A stretch of DNA of 64,000 bases, from assembly GCF_022899935.1 (NCBI RefSeq), contig NZ_JALJCJ010000001.1:456053-520052 (forward strand). Direction: 5' to 3'. Under the pieces are notes generated by a model. The model made no database searches. It was not told the origin of the DNA and saw only the letters and a program-made list of their open reading frames with translations. Position 1 is the stretch's first letter. Every line of letters begins with the position of its first letter. This document shows positions 8,934 through 18,067 of this stretch, one piece after another. Made by a program: the position numbers and the translations under genes. The stretch is from Shinella curvata (GTDB lineage Bacteria; Pseudomonadota; Alphaproteobacteria; Rhizobiales; Rhizobiaceae).

Positions 8934-9833
8934 ATGTCGGAAGTCGACTGGAGCGACCTGCAGCTTTTCTTCCATGTCGCCACCGAGGGCGGGCTTGCCG
9001 GCGCCGCAAGCATAACCGGCACCAGCGCGCCGACGATCGGCCGCCGCATGTTGGCGATGGAGCGCACCATGGGCCGCACGCTCTTCATCCGCAGCCAGCA
9101 GGGCTATCGTCTGGCGCCTGATGGTATCGTGTTGTTCGAGCATGTGCAGACGATCCGCCGCACGACGGCCGATATCACCCGCTGGCATGGCGATGCCTTC
9201 GCGCTGCCCATCGTCTCGATTGCCGGCGATATCTGGCTGACGGGTTTCGTCGCCGACAACACGGGGGAGCTTCGTGGCGTGGAGGACAGTTTCCGCCTCT
9301 GCTGCAAGCGGCTCCCGCCCGGCGACGATCTCACCTATCGCCACGGCATGATCTTCCTTCTGCACGCCGCTCCGAAAACCGGCAATCTCGCCGTGCGCAA
9401 GTCGGTGGACGTCGCCTATGCTGTCTACCAGGCGGCGGGCCGCGCTTTCGAAGCCGATCTGCCCTGGGTGTCGATCGGCACGGAAGTCGCCATCTCGGAG
9501 CCGGAAAAATGGGTTTTTCGGCATCACGAAAACCAGATCCATACATGGACCAACGCGCCCGACATCCTTGCCCGGCTGATTGCCGGCGGCGCGGGGCGCG
9601 GCGTGCTGCCGACCTTCGTGGGAGACACAATGCCGGGGCTGGTGCGCGAGGGCGACCCGATCGAGGCCCTCACCCACCCGCTCTGGCTCGCCGTCAACGA
9701 CGACGATCGCCACCGGCCGGAAATGCGCCTCGCGCTCGATCGCCTCGTCGCCCTGTTCAAACGCCACGAGGATCGTTTCGCCGGCCGCCTCGCGATGGAA
9801 CGAACGCCGCTTAGAGCCGCTGCCCGTTCCTGA
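8934..9833 (+). CDS. LysR-family transcriptional regulator
   Basis: This 299-residue protein starts with a winged helix-turn-helix, DLQLFFHVATEGGLAGAAS, followed by the recognition segment SAPTIGRRMLAMERTMGRTLF, typical of LysR-type regulators. The C-terminal part is the less conserved effector-binding region and ends with GRGVLPTFVGDTMPGLVR, which fits the second half of a periplasmic-binding-like fold. The ATG at 8934 is preferred to 8874 because GAGGAA precedes it and the HTH then starts at the usual distance. Its last 23 bp overlap the convergent gor gene. The effector and targets are unknown. The divergent small ORF and the inverted repeat at 8855-8870 suggest local control. Confidence 0.87.
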   Translation: MSEVDWSDLQLFFHVATEGGLAGAASITGTSAPTIGRRMLAMERTMGRTLFIRSQQGYRLAPDGIVLFEHVQTIRRTTADITRWHGDAFALPIVSIAGDIWLTGFVADNTGELRGVEDSFRLCCKRLPPGDDLTYRHGMIFLLHAAPKTGNLAVRKSVDVAYAVYQAAGRAFEADLPWVSIGTEVAISEPEKWVFRHHENQIHTWTNAPDILARLIAGGAGRGVLPTFVGDTMPGLVREGDPIEALTHPLWLAVNDDDRHRPEMRLALDRLVALFKRHEDRFAGRLAMERTPLRAAARS

Positions 9834-11199
9834 TGCGGTAGCTCGGCTGGTACATCGTCACCAGCTCCTCGGACGCTGTCGGATGCACCGCCATGGTGCG
9901 GTCGAAATCATCCTTGGTGACGCCGGCCTTCAGCGAAATGCCGAGCAGCTGCGCCATCTCGCCGGCCTCATGGCCGAGGATATGGGCACCGACGACCTTG
10001 CGGTCCGCCGCATTGACGACGAGCTTCATGATCGTCTTTTCCTGACGGCCCGACAGCGTTGCCTTCATCGGCCGGAATTCGGCGCGGTAGATTTCAAGAT
10101 CGTCAAACTTTTTCGCCGCATCCTCCTCGCTAAGGCCCACCGTGCCGATTTCCGGCTGCGAGAAGACGGCGGTGGCGATGAGGTCGTGATCCGGCGAGAC
10201 CGGATTGCCGCGGAACTCCGTCTCGATGAAGCACATCGCCTCATGGATGGCGACCGGCGTCAGCTGCACACGATCCGTCACGTCGCCGAGCGCGAAAATG
10301 CCGGGAACGTTGGTGCGCGAAAAATCGTCGACGATGATCGCGCCGCGCTCGTTGGTCTTAACGCCCGCCGTCTCCAGCCCGAGGCCACCGGTGTTCGGCA
10401 CACGGCCGAGCGCCAGCATGACCTGATCGACGACGAGCGTCTCGCCAGCTTTCGTGGCCACCGACCGCTTGCCGTCGGCCGTTTCCGAAACGCTGGTGAT
10501 GATATCCTCGCAGATCACGCGAATACCCTTGGCGATCATCGCCGCCTGCACGCCCTGGCGCATGTCTTGATCGAAGCGCGAGAGGATCTGCTTGCCGCGA
10601 TAGATCAGCGTCGTCTCGACACCGAGACCGTGGAAGATATTGGCGAATTCGACCGCGATATAGCCGCCACCGGAAATGACGATGGATTTTGGCATCTCGG
10701 GCAGGTCGAAGGCCTCGTTCGAGGAAATGCAGAGTTCGTGGCCTGGCAGGTCGGGATGCGGCGTCGGATGACCGCCGACAGCAATCAGGATGCGCTCAGC
10801 CGTCACCAGTTCGTCCGTCGCCGTCAGGCGAAGGGTGTTCGGGCCGACAAGCACGGCGCGGGTCGCCAGAATGGTCGCGGCCGCATTGTCGAGGCCCTTG
10901 CGATACAGACCTTCGAGGCGGGTGATCTCCTTCTCCTTGGCGACAACGAGCGCCTTCCAGTCGAAAGTGCTTTCTCCGACCGTCCAGCCAAAACCGGCCG
11001 CGTCCTCGAAATGCTCGGGAAACTGCGAGGCATACACATAGAGCTTTTTCGGCACGCAACCGCGGATCACGCAGGTGCCGCCGAAGCGGAACTCTTCGGC
11101 GATCGCCACCTTCTTGCCCATGCTGGCCGCCAGGCGCGCACTGCGCACACCGCCGGAACCTCCCCCGATAACGAAGAGGTCGTAGTCGAATGTCGGCAT
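9811..11199 (-). CDS. gor: Glutathione-disulfide reductase
   Basis: This 462-residue NADPH-dependent flavoenzyme reduces oxidised glutathione. FAD binding is shown by LFVIGGGSGGVRSARLA at the N-terminus, the redox-active disulfide by GGTCVIRGCVPKKL, NAD(P)H binding by VISGGGYIAVEFA, and the catalytic His-Glu pair by AVHPTASEELVTM near the C-terminus. The ATG at 11199 is chosen because AGGAGATCACC directly precedes it, while the 53 extra codons upstream are not conserved in kind. The gene is convergent with, and overlaps by 23 bp, the LysR regulator. It is a standalone gene here, and the rpiA-gph region lies to its right. Confidence 0.95.
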   Translation of the reverse strand: MPTFDYDLFVIGGGSGGVRSARLAASMGKKVAIAEEFRFGGTCVIRGCVPKKLYVYASQFPEHFEDAAGFGWTVGESTFDWKALVVAKEKEITRLEGLYRKGLDNAAATILATRAVLVGPNTLRLTATDELVTAERILIAVGGHPTPHPDLPGHELCISSNEAFDLPEMPKSIVISGGGYIAVEFANIFHGLGVETTLIYRGKQILSRFDQDMRQGVQAAMIAKGIRVICEDIITSVSETADGKRSVATKAGETLVVDQVMLALGRVPNTGGLGLETAGVKTNERGAIIVDDFSRTNVPGIFALGDVTDRVQLTPVAIHEAMCFIETEFRGNPVSPDHDLIATAVFSQPEIGTVGLSEEDAAKKFDDLEIYRAEFRPMKATLSGRQEKTIMKLVVNAADRKVVGAHILGHEAGEMAQLLGISLKAGVTKDDFDRTMAVHPTASEELVTMYQPSYRIRNGQRL

Positions 11200-11454
11200 G
11201 GTGATCTCCTGCGGGCAAGGCTGGCCGGATGGCCGAAACGGATGCGGGCGCGCGAATCCGCCGCGCGATTTTCTCCATATAGGAACGCCGCAACCAAAAG
11301 GAAAAGAGCCATGCGCAATGATCTGCAAATCAGCGCGTGAATGACGCGTGCGGCCCAACAGTTTTTTCTAAAAAAGCGTGCTGATCCCATTTACGGCAAA
11401 ACAAAGGCACCGTAGGAAATGAGCGCCCGATTGTGGGCTAACCGGATGATAGAC

Positions 11455-11790
11455 ATGTCTAAATCTAAAGTTTTCGCAGCATCGGCTGTGGCACTCGCCA
11501 TGCTTGCAGGCCCGGCTCTGGCGGAAGATCTCGTCTTCCAGCTGAAGAACGGCACCAACTCCGTCCTCACCCGTTTTCACACCTCCCCTGTCGGCGTCGA
11601 CAAGTGGGAGGACGATGTCTTCGGCGAACAGGTTCTCAACCCCGGCGAAACGATGGAAATCACCATCGCCGACGGCCGGGATGTCTGCAACTACGACATG
11701 CGCTTCGAGTTCACCGAGGATTCCGATCTCGATACGACCACTGACACGCAGGACCTCTGCGAACTCGGCGAATACACGATCCACGAATAA
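11455..11790 (+). CDS. Periplasmic protein of unknown function
   Basis: This 111-residue protein has a clean signal peptide (KSKVFAASAVALAMLAGPALA, cleavage after Ala), so it is exported. The mature part contains the conserved-looking stretch FHTSPVGVDKWEDDVFG, then NPGETMEITIADGRDVCNYD and a second Cys near the end (DLCELGEYTIHE), allowing one disulfide. Its predicted content is beta-strand rich. I know similar small rhizobial secreted proteins but no function for them. The start at 11455 gives a short charged n-region; in-frame ATGs at 11446 and 11419 would lengthen it. Two hairpins separate it from the convergent DUF2059 gene. Confidence 0.8.
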   Translation: MSKSKVFAASAVALAMLAGPALAEDLVFQLKNGTNSVLTRFHTSPVGVDKWEDDVFGEQVLNPGETMEITIADGRDVCNYDMRFEFTEDSDLDTTTDTQDLCELGEYTIHE

Positions 11791-11807
11791 GACGCCGCGA
11801 ATGAAAA

Positions 11808-11833
11808 CGGGCCGTCTCCAAAAGGACGGCCCG
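11808..11833. terminator. Terminator hairpin between convergent genes
   Basis: The stem CGGGCCGTC/GGACGGCCCG has an AAAA-containing loop. On the minus strand it is followed by TTTTC, so it best serves the DUF2059 gene. Confidence 0.55.
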
Positions 11834-11851
11834 CTTCATCACGATATGGAG

Positions 11852-11879
11852 AAAAGGCGGCTTGAAGGCCGCCTTTTTT
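11852..11879. terminator. Bidirectional rho-independent terminator
   Basis: AAGGCGGC and GCCGCCTT pair around a short loop, with TTTTTT on the + strand and TTTT on the minus strand. It ends the periplasmic-protein gene and probably also the DUF2059 gene. Confidence 0.75.
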
Positions 11880-11882
11880 CGC

Positions 11883-12425
11883 TTACTGCTGCGGCTTCGC
11901 TTCGCCGCCTTCGGCGGCGGCCGGAGCACCGAGGATATCCTGTAGCTTCTTGCCGCTTTCGACCTGCAGGTCGCGGCCGATGCCTGCAGCCCAGATCTCG
12001 GCGGCCTTCATGAGGCTGCGCGTGGCAATCGGACCATCCGACAGGAGCTTCTTGCCGACCGGTGAGGAGTAGAAGTCGGCAATCGCCTTCAGCTCGTCCT
12101 GGGTGAAGGTCTTCGCATAGATCGACGCGGCTTCCTTCTCGAGGTCGGCGCGGCGCGGTGCAAGCGCCAGGGCCTGCTCGTCGACGGTCGCGTTGATTTC
12201 GGCCTCATGGTTCGGCGAGGCCTGGATGAGCGATGCCTTGGCGCGCATGGCAAGGCTCGGCAGGATGTTGTCGAAGCCTGCGGTTGCCGCGATGGCGTCG
12301 ATGGCGGCGCGCGCGGTCTTCAACTGCTCTTCCGAGACCTCCTGCGCCTTGGCGGCGCCAACGAGGCTTGCCGAAACGATGAGGGTTACCGCGAGGGTCC
12401 GGCCGAAACCAGCAAAGTTGATCAT
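11883..12425 (-). CDS. DUF2059 periplasmic protein
   Basis: This 180-residue protein has a signal peptide (GRTLAVTLIVSASLVGAAKA) and a mostly helical mature domain. The DUF2059 signature is the segment IYAKTFTQDELKAIADFYSSPVG followed by KKLLSDGP, at about residues 105-135. The tail is low complexity (AAAEGGEAKPQQ). DUF2059 proteins are exported and of unknown function. The gene lies 18 bp downstream of rpiA on the same strand, so the two are probably co-transcribed, although this gives no metabolic clue. The ATG at 12425 follows AGGAGCACAGACCGAC, a usable ribosome-binding site. Confidence 0.88.
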   Translation of the reverse strand: MINFAGFGRTLAVTLIVSASLVGAAKAQEVSEEQLKTARAAIDAIAATAGFDNILPSLAMRAKASLIQASPNHEAEINATVDEQALALAPRRADLEKEAASIYAKTFTQDELKAIADFYSSPVGKKLLSDGPIATRSLMKAAEIWAAGIGRDLQVESGKKLQDILGAPAAAEGGEAKPQQ

Positions 12426-12443
12426 GTCGGTCTGTGCTCCTGT

Positions 12444-13142
12444 CTATGCTTTTGACGTCAGCGTGCGCGCACCAGCCGGACCGGCGATGATGGCAAGCGA
12501 CGCCATATTGATGAAGAGTCCGTGTTCGACGACACCGGGTATGTCATTGAGGCTGCTTGCGAGCGCATCTGCATCAGGAATGCGGCCAAAAGATGCGTCG
12601 AGAATATAGTGTCCACCATCCGTCATGAAGGTGCCGTCGCCGGAGGCGCGCAGCGTGAGCGGGCCGGAAAGGCCAAGGCGCGCAGCCGCCTTCTCGATGG
12701 CGATGCGCGTGGAGACGAGGCCGAACGGGTTGACCTCGATCGGCAGCTTGAAGGCGCCGAGCGTCTCGACCACCTTGGTCTCGTCGGCGATCACGATCAT
12801 GCGGGCCGAGGCGGCCGCCACGATCTTCTCGCGCAGCAGCGCGCCGCCGCCGCCCTTGACGAGGCGCAGCTGGCCGTCGACTTCGTCGGCACCGTCGATC
12901 GTCAGGTCGAGTTCCGGCAGTTCATCGAGCGACTTCAGGGGCACGCCGAGTTCGACGCAGAGCCGCGCCGTGCGCTCGGAGGTGGGCACGCCCTCGACCT
13001 TGAGGCCGCCGGCCACCTTTTCCGCCAGAAGCCGGACGAATTCCTCCGCCGTCGAGCCGGTGCCGATGCCGAGCCGCATGCCGTCTTCCACATGGGCAAG
13101 AGCGGCTTCCGCGGCCTTGATCTTCATTTCCCTGGCGTCCAT
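12444..13142 (-). CDS. rpiA: Ribose-5-phosphate isomerase A
   Basis: This 232-residue enzyme interconverts ribose 5-phosphate and ribulose 5-phosphate in the non-oxidative pentose phosphate pathway. The family motifs are present: [15 protein letters not shown] for phosphate binding, the catalytic Asp in [12 protein letters not shown], and the flexible [14 protein letters not shown] loop with its Lys. Length matches the family (about 220-235). The ATG at 13142 ([16 protein letters not shown]) is chosen over 13226 because AGGGAG lies upstream and the 28 extra residues are not family-like. A DUF2059 gene follows closely, and gph is divergent, with 224 bp between the two starts. Confidence 0.95.
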   Translation of the reverse strand: MDAREMKIKAAEAALAHVEDGMRLGIGTGSTAEEFVRLLAEKVAGGLKVEGVPTSERTARLCVELGVPLKSLDELPELDLTIDGADEVDGQLRLVKGGGGALLREKIVAAASARMIVIADETKVVETLGAFKLPIEVNPFGLVSTRIAIEKAAARLGLSGPLTLRASGDGTFMTDGGHYILDASFGRIPDADALASSLNDIPGVVEHGLFINMASLAIIAGPAGARTLTSKA

Positions 13143-13366
13143 CCGCCACGCACTCCCTAAAACCGCTTTTGGCCAATCGCCGAGCCGGCCCTTCGCGCGA
13201 AGCGGCCGGAAATTCCGGTGAGACACTTACACGCCCCGCCCGGCAAACGAAAGCCAAAATCGCGGCGAAGCCGGCAGGCACAAGGCGCCCGTACAACACG
13301 ATTGCAAATGCCGCCTCCATCGCCTACCGGAGAGACCCGCCTCCCAACTCTCCTACAAGGTTTCCC

Positions 13367-14041
13367 ATGTCCGCTTCTCTCGTTGTCTTCGATCTCGACG
13401 GTACGCTCATCGACACCGCACACGATCTCGTGGCGAGCCTCAACCACACAATCGGCCTCGAAGGCCTCGATCCCGTCGGCTATGGCGATCTCACCTATCT
13501 CGTCGGCCATGGCGGGCAGGTCATGATCAAGCGCGCCTTTTCGCTGCGCGGCCGTGACATCACCGATGGCGAACTGGAGCGCATGCTGAGTGTCTTCGTC
13601 GAGCACTATGCCGGGGCGATGCCGGGGGTTTCCGTGCCCTATCCCGGCCTCATCGAGGCTCTGGACCGCCTTTCAGGCTCCGGCTACCGGCTTGCCGTCT
13701 GCACCAACAAGATGGAAGGCCTCGCCCGCCGCCTGATCGACGGTCTCGGCCTGACCACGCGTTTCGCGGCAATCACCGGCGGCGACACATTCGCGGTCCG
13801 CAAGCCCGACGCCGAACACCTGCTCGGCACGGTCCGCCTTGCCGAGGCCGATCCGAAGCGCACGGTGATGGTCGGCGACAGCCTCAACGACATGCTGGTC
13901 GCCCGCAATGCGGGCGTGCCGTCTATCGGCGTGCCCTTCGGTTATTCCGACGTGCCGGTCGCGGAACTCGAACCGAGCCATGTCGTCACGCATTTCGACG
14001 AACTGACGCCGGATCTCATCGAGCGCCTGCTCGCGCGCTGA
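13367..14041 (+). CDS. gph: Phosphoglycolate phosphatase (HAD family)
   Basis: This 224-residue HAD-superfamily phosphatase carries motif I in VVFDLDGTLIDTAHD with the nucleophile Asp, motif II Thr in LAVCTNKMEG, motif III Lys in VRKPDAEHLL, and motif IV in MVGDSLNDM. The helical cap lies between motifs I and II. Such enzymes hydrolyse 2-phosphoglycolate from DNA repair or photorespiration-like chemistry. The GGHGGQ segment in the cap fits Gph, but HAD substrate assignment by motif alone is moderate. The ATG at 13367 starts immediately before the first strand of the fold, and the longer frame from 13169 overlaps the rpiA upstream region. Confidence 0.88.
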   Translation: MSASLVVFDLDGTLIDTAHDLVASLNHTIGLEGLDPVGYGDLTYLVGHGGQVMIKRAFSLRGRDITDGELERMLSVFVEHYAGAMPGVSVPYPGLIEALDRLSGSGYRLAVCTNKMEGLARRLIDGLGLTTRFAAITGGDTFAVRKPDAEHLLGTVRLAEADPKRTVMVGDSLNDMLVARNAGVPSIGVPFGYSDVPVAELEPSHVVTHFDELTPDLIERLLAR

Positions 14042-14104
14042 TAGGAGAAAGTCGCCGCATCCTTCCGGATACGGCGCCTTCGATATTTCAATCCCTGGAC
14101 GCTC

Positions 14105-15982
14105 TCAGCCCTGGACCTGACGGGCCTTCTGCGTGGCGGCGAAGGCCTTGCGCATGTAGTCGTCGCGGCCATAGACGTCGTCGAAATATTCGACCGCGCC
14201 GTCCTTGTTCGGCCATGCCGTGAAATAGGCAATGTAGATCGGGATATCCGCCTTGACGCTGATACCCTTGTTCTTGCCGCCAGCAATTTCCTTGGCGACA
14301 TCGGCTTCCGTCACGCCCAGCACGGCGGCAGCCATCTTGCGCGGCTCGGCGAGGCGCACACAGCCGTGGCTCAGCGCGCGCATATCCTTCTTGAAGAAGC
14401 TCTTCGACGGTGTGTCATGCATGTAGATGGCATGGCTGTTGGGGAAGAGGATCTTCAGTTCACCCAGCGCGTTGTCGTCGCTCGGCGGCTGGCGAACGGA
14501 AATACCCGAGGTCGAGCCGTACCAGTTGACGGAAGACGATGCGACCGCTTGCCCGCCCACGGCCACCTGATAGCCCATGCGGTCGAGATAGGAGGGGTCG
14601 TTACGCAGCTTCGGCAACATCTCGTTGATGATGATCGACTGCGGCACACCCCAATAGGGGTTCACTTCGACGGTCTGGATGCGGTCTTCGAAGAAATAGG
14701 TCTGGTTCGACTTGGAGCCGACGACCGTGCGCATCGAGAACTTTTCCTGGCCGCCCTCGTAGTAATAGACCTGGAAGGCCGGCTGATTGATGAAGACGTG
14801 GCGCGCGCCGAGATCGACCGGCAGCCAGCGCGCCTGCTCCAGTGCCACTTCCAGCTTGGCGATCTTATCGGCCGCGCTGTCGCCGCCGACCAACTTGCGG
14901 ATCGAGGCCTTGCCGACGACGCCGTCCGGCTTCAAACCGTTTTCCTTCTGGAACGCTTCGACGAGCGAAACCAGTTCGGGCGAGTATTCCGGCGTATCCT
15001 TGTAGCCGGCAATGGTGAGGGAATGTTCGGTCTTCAACGCGTCGGAGCCGTGCTTGACGATACCCTTGACGATGTTGACGAGTTCCGGATTGCTCTGGCC
15101 GGGCTTCAGGAGCGTGCCGTCGGCAATCACCACGCGGTCTTCCGCGCCGCTCTCGGCCTTGAGCCGGGCAAGCTCGGCCTTCAGCGCCTGGAAGTCGGAG
15201 CTGGCCGGCGAACGGCTCTCGAGATAGCCCTTGACGTTGCTGCTCATCGCCACGTTTTTCAGTGCCGCGACGATGTTGACGTCCTTGCGCTTGAAATCGT
15301 GATAGCCGGAGATGCGATTGGGATCGATGCGGCCGCGCACCGCGTCCTGCACATAGGCGGCGACGGCGGAAGAGAGCTCGATCTCGAAGGTCGCAAGCTC
15401 GTCATACCGCTTGTTCATGTCGACGCTGTCAAAGCTGTCTGCCGGAATCTTGACTGCATAGTCCCAGGGATCGAGGCCGACCGAGGCGGCATCGGCGAGA
15501 ACGGCAATCGCGCTTTTCGCCTTTTCATTGATACCCGTGCCGTCGATCCAGACGAACTTCTTCTGCGTGGCGTAAAATGTTTCGACCGCCTTGGCGGCAT
15601 CGGGCGTCGCGCGCACGTTCACATTGGCAAAGGCGGCGCGTACGCCGGCATCACCAGCAGCGGGGATGTCCACCGTGATCGAACTCGTCACGACCGGGTC
15701 GGCCAGCTTCTCGATGGCGACACGCTTCAGGCCGTCAGCCTTGTAGGTATAGTAGCGCGGTCCGGTGACGCGCGGCAGCGGCTTGGCCGCCTGCTTCGTC
15801 TCGGCGCCCGGAAGGGCAGCCCCCGTAGTCACGCCCGGCAACTCTTCGCGCACCGGCTCTTTCTTCTTGCCACGGAAGATATCGAACAGCGTCAGGGCGT
15901 TGGCGGGCGCGGCATTGAGCGTGATGGTGGCGCAGGAAAGAGCCAGCGCGGCGGCCAGCACGGCAGTCTTTGTCAGCTTCAT
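14105..15982 (-). CDS. L,D-transpeptidase, YcbB-like
   Basis: This 625-residue periplasmic enzyme probably makes 3-3 peptidoglycan crosslinks or attaches proteins to stem peptides. After a signal peptide (TAVLAAALALSCATITLNAAPANA) comes a long scaffold, a peptidoglycan-binding repeat (LVEAFQKENGLKPDGVVG, about residue 360) and a YkuD catalytic domain with YMHDTPSKSFF and the active-site motif ALSHGCVRL (about residue 545). This order and size match YcbB/LdtD-type enzymes. ATG at 15982 is chosen over 15994 because GGGGA is well spaced only for the former. A second, smaller L,D-transpeptidase is at 19450. Confidence 0.92.
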   Translation of the reverse strand: MKLTKTAVLAAALALSCATITLNAAPANALTLFDIFRGKKKEPVREELPGVTTGAALPGAETKQAAKPLPRVTGPRYYTYKADGLKRVAIEKLADPVVTSSITVDIPAAGDAGVRAAFANVNVRATPDAAKAVETFYATQKKFVWIDGTGINEKAKSAIAVLADAASVGLDPWDYAVKIPADSFDSVDMNKRYDELATFEIELSSAVAAYVQDAVRGRIDPNRISGYHDFKRKDVNIVAALKNVAMSSNVKGYLESRSPASSDFQALKAELARLKAESGAEDRVVIADGTLLKPGQSNPELVNIVKGIVKHGSDALKTEHSLTIAGYKDTPEYSPELVSLVEAFQKENGLKPDGVVGKASIRKLVGGDSAADKIAKLEVALEQARWLPVDLGARHVFINQPAFQVYYYEGGQEKFSMRTVVGSKSNQTYFFEDRIQTVEVNPYWGVPQSIIINEMLPKLRNDPSYLDRMGYQVAVGGQAVASSSVNWYGSTSGISVRQPPSDDNALGELKILFPNSHAIYMHDTPSKSFFKKDMRALSHGCVRLAEPRKMAAAVLGVTEADVAKEIAGGKNKGISVKADIPIYIAYFTAWPNKDGAVEYFDDVYGRDDYMRKAFAATQKARQVQG

Positions 15983-16515
15983 AAAATAATCCATTCCCCG
16001 TATGAACCGCAACGCGCGGTCTCTGGCGGCGCCCGAACCAGCAGGCCGGTAAGTTATAGGAAAGGATGGTGAATGAAAAGGAAACGCCCCTCCCCGCCAG
16101 CCCTGCAAAACCTTACAAATCCGTCATGTCGGCACCTGGCAAATCAGACGGATGAGCCAGCGTAAAAATTTGAATTGGCGGCAAAATTTGCTCCCGCAGA
16201 CGAAAAAATTCGCGAAACGGCGGAAAGCGGCGTAAAAAACGAGCGGGCGATTGTGATGGAAAAGGCACAGCCTCGCGCACCACTCGACATGCTTGCTCCG
16301 CCAGTTCACGGCCTAATCGATTTTAACCGAAAGTCTGGTCTCCCGGCGCCATTGCACCCTTGCAACCGGGTCGCAGATGGGCCAGAGAAATGCGCGATTT
16401 AGCGCCAGCGCGAGCCCTTCCCGATCGGCTCGTGCTCGCCCGGCCTGCCGCACCCCATGCGGCGGCAACGCCGGCGGCACACCTTAGCGCATGGGCTCGG
16501 AGAACGGGAAGCACT
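15983..16515. other. 533-bp intergenic region before fumC
   Basis: The first half is AT-richer than its surroundings and contains two direct copies of AAAATTTG 18 bp apart (16165-16172 and 16183-16190), possibly promoter-associated. No credible gene, RNA or terminator is visible. Short reading frames here lack ribosome-binding sites. Promoters of both divergent genes must lie here. Confidence 0.5.
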
Positions 16516-17907
16516 ATGACATCGACGCGCACGGAAACAGATACATTCGGCCCCATCGAAGTGGACAACAGCCGCTATTGGGGCGCGCAGGCCCAACGGT
16601 CGCTCGGCAACTTCAAGATCGGCTGGGAAAAGCAGCCGCTGTCGGTCGTGCGTGCGCTCGGCATCGTCAAGCAGGCCGCCGCCCGCGCCAATGCCGAACT
16701 CGGCCGCCTCGACGCTGGCCTTGCCAAGGCGATCACCGAAGCTGCGCAGGAAGTCATCGACGGCAAGCTCAACGATCATTTCCCGCTCGTCGTCTGGCAA
16801 ACCGGCTCGGGCACCCAGTCCAACATGAACGCCAATGAAGTGATCTCCAACCGGGCGATCGAAATGCTCGGCGGCGTCATGGGCTCCAAGAAGCCGGTGC
16901 ACCCGAACGACCACGTCAACATGAGCCAGTCGTCCAACGACACCTATCCGACGGCCATGCACATCGCCTGCGCCGAACGCATCGTGCACGACCTGCTGCC
17001 GGCGCTGAAGCACCTGCACGCCGCGCTCGAAGCCAAGGTCAAGGCCTTCGATCACATCATCAAGATCGGCCGCACGCACACGCAGGACGCGACGCCGCTG
17101 ACGCTCGGACAGGAGTTCTCCGGCTATGCCGCGCAGGTCGCCTCCTCGATCAAGCGCATCGAGATGACGCTTCCGGGCCTTTGCGAACTCGCGCAGGGCG
17201 GCACCGCCGTCGGCACGGGCCTCAATGCCCCGATCGGCTTTGCCGAAAAGGTCGCCGAGCACATCGCCTCGATCACCGGCATCGCCTTCAATACCGCGCC
17301 GAACAAGTTCGAGGCGCTGGCCGCCCACGATTCCATGGTCTTCTCGCACGGCGCGATCAATTCGGCCGCCGCTGCCCTCTTCAAGATCGCCAACGACATC
17401 CGCTTCCTCGGCTCCGGCCCGCGCTCGGGTCTCGGCGAACTGGCGCTGCCGGAAAACGAACCGGGCTCGTCGATCATGCCCGGCAAGGTCAACCCGACGC
17501 AGTGCGAAGCCCTCACGCAGGTCTGCGCCCAGGTGTTCGGCAACCATGCCTCGCTGACCTTCGCCGGCAGCCAGGGCCATTTCGAACTCAACGTCTTCAA
17601 CCCGCTGATGGCCTACAACTTCCTGCAGTCCGTCCAGCTCCTGTCGGATGCCGCGATCTCGTTCACCGACAATTGCGTCGTCGGCATCGAGGCCCGCGAA
17701 GACAACATCAAGGCCGCCCTCGACCGCTCGCTGATGCTCGTCACAGCGCTTGCGCCGAAGATCGGCTACGACAATGCCGCCAAGATTGCCAAGACGGCAC
17801 ACAAGAACGGCACGACGCTGCGTGAGGAAGCCGTCGGCGGCGGATACGTCACCAACGAGGAATTTGACGAAGTTGTACGCCCTGAAAAAATGATTATGCC
17901 GGGTTGA
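16516..17907 (+). CDS. fumC: Class II fumarate hydratase
   Basis: This 463-residue iron-independent TCA-cycle enzyme hydrates fumarate to malate. It shows the fumarase/aspartase superfamily segments: [17 protein letters not shown], the [13 protein letters not shown] region, the [17 protein letters not shown] stretch with a catalytic His, and the signature [15 protein letters not shown] containing the catalytic Ser. Length fits FumC (about 460-467). The ATG at 16516 follows GGGAAGCACT, and homologues begin close to [11 protein letters not shown]. Upstream in-frame codons to 16360 look non-coding. A strong terminator follows at 17936. Confidence 0.96.
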   Translation: MTSTRTETDTFGPIEVDNSRYWGAQAQRSLGNFKIGWEKQPLSVVRALGIVKQAAARANAELGRLDAGLAKAITEAAQEVIDGKLNDHFPLVVWQTGSGTQSNMNANEVISNRAIEMLGGVMGSKKPVHPNDHVNMSQSSNDTYPTAMHIACAERIVHDLLPALKHLHAALEAKVKAFDHIIKIGRTHTQDATPLTLGQEFSGYAAQVASSIKRIEMTLPGLCELAQGGTAVGTGLNAPIGFAEKVAEHIASITGIAFNTAPNKFEALAAHDSMVFSHGAINSAAAALFKIANDIRFLGSGPRSGLGELALPENEPGSSIMPGKVNPTQCEALTQVCAQVFGNHASLTFAGSQGHFELNVFNPLMAYNFLQSVQLLSDAAISFTDNCVVGIEAREDNIKAALDRSLMLVTALAPKIGYDNAAKIAKTAHKNGTTLREEAVGGGYVTNEEFDEVVRPEKMIMPG

Positions 17908-17935
17908 GGAAGAAAACCCTCATATTCACCCTGAA

Positions 17936-17969
17936 AAGGCCGTAAATCACCGGATTTACGGCCTTTTTT
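17936..17969 (+). terminator. Rho-independent terminator after fumC
   Basis: A 13-bp perfect stem (AAGGCCGTAAATC pairing with its complement) has the loop ACCG and runs straight into a six-T tract, 29 bp after the fumC stop. Confidence 0.88.
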
Positions 17970-18067
17970 CTGGGCGTATTCCGCCACGAAGCGCACAATC
18001 GTTAATCCTTCGCAAAGCATTTACGCCGTATTTTGCGGGAACCAACGAACGACCAGGAGCAGCCGAC

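Noticed and set aside
9580-11340. 586-codon + strand frame over gor
   Set aside because: It is antisense to the clearly recognised glutathione reductase and has no start signal.
14366-16072. 568-codon + strand frame over the large L,D-transpeptidase
   Set aside because: It is antisense to a gene with intact YkuD motifs; no ribosome-binding site was seen.
16124-16309. 61-codon minus-strand frame in the fumC upstream gap
   Set aside because: The composition (Phe, Arg, Cys, Trp) is atypical of genes, there is no ribosome-binding site, and nothing is recognised.
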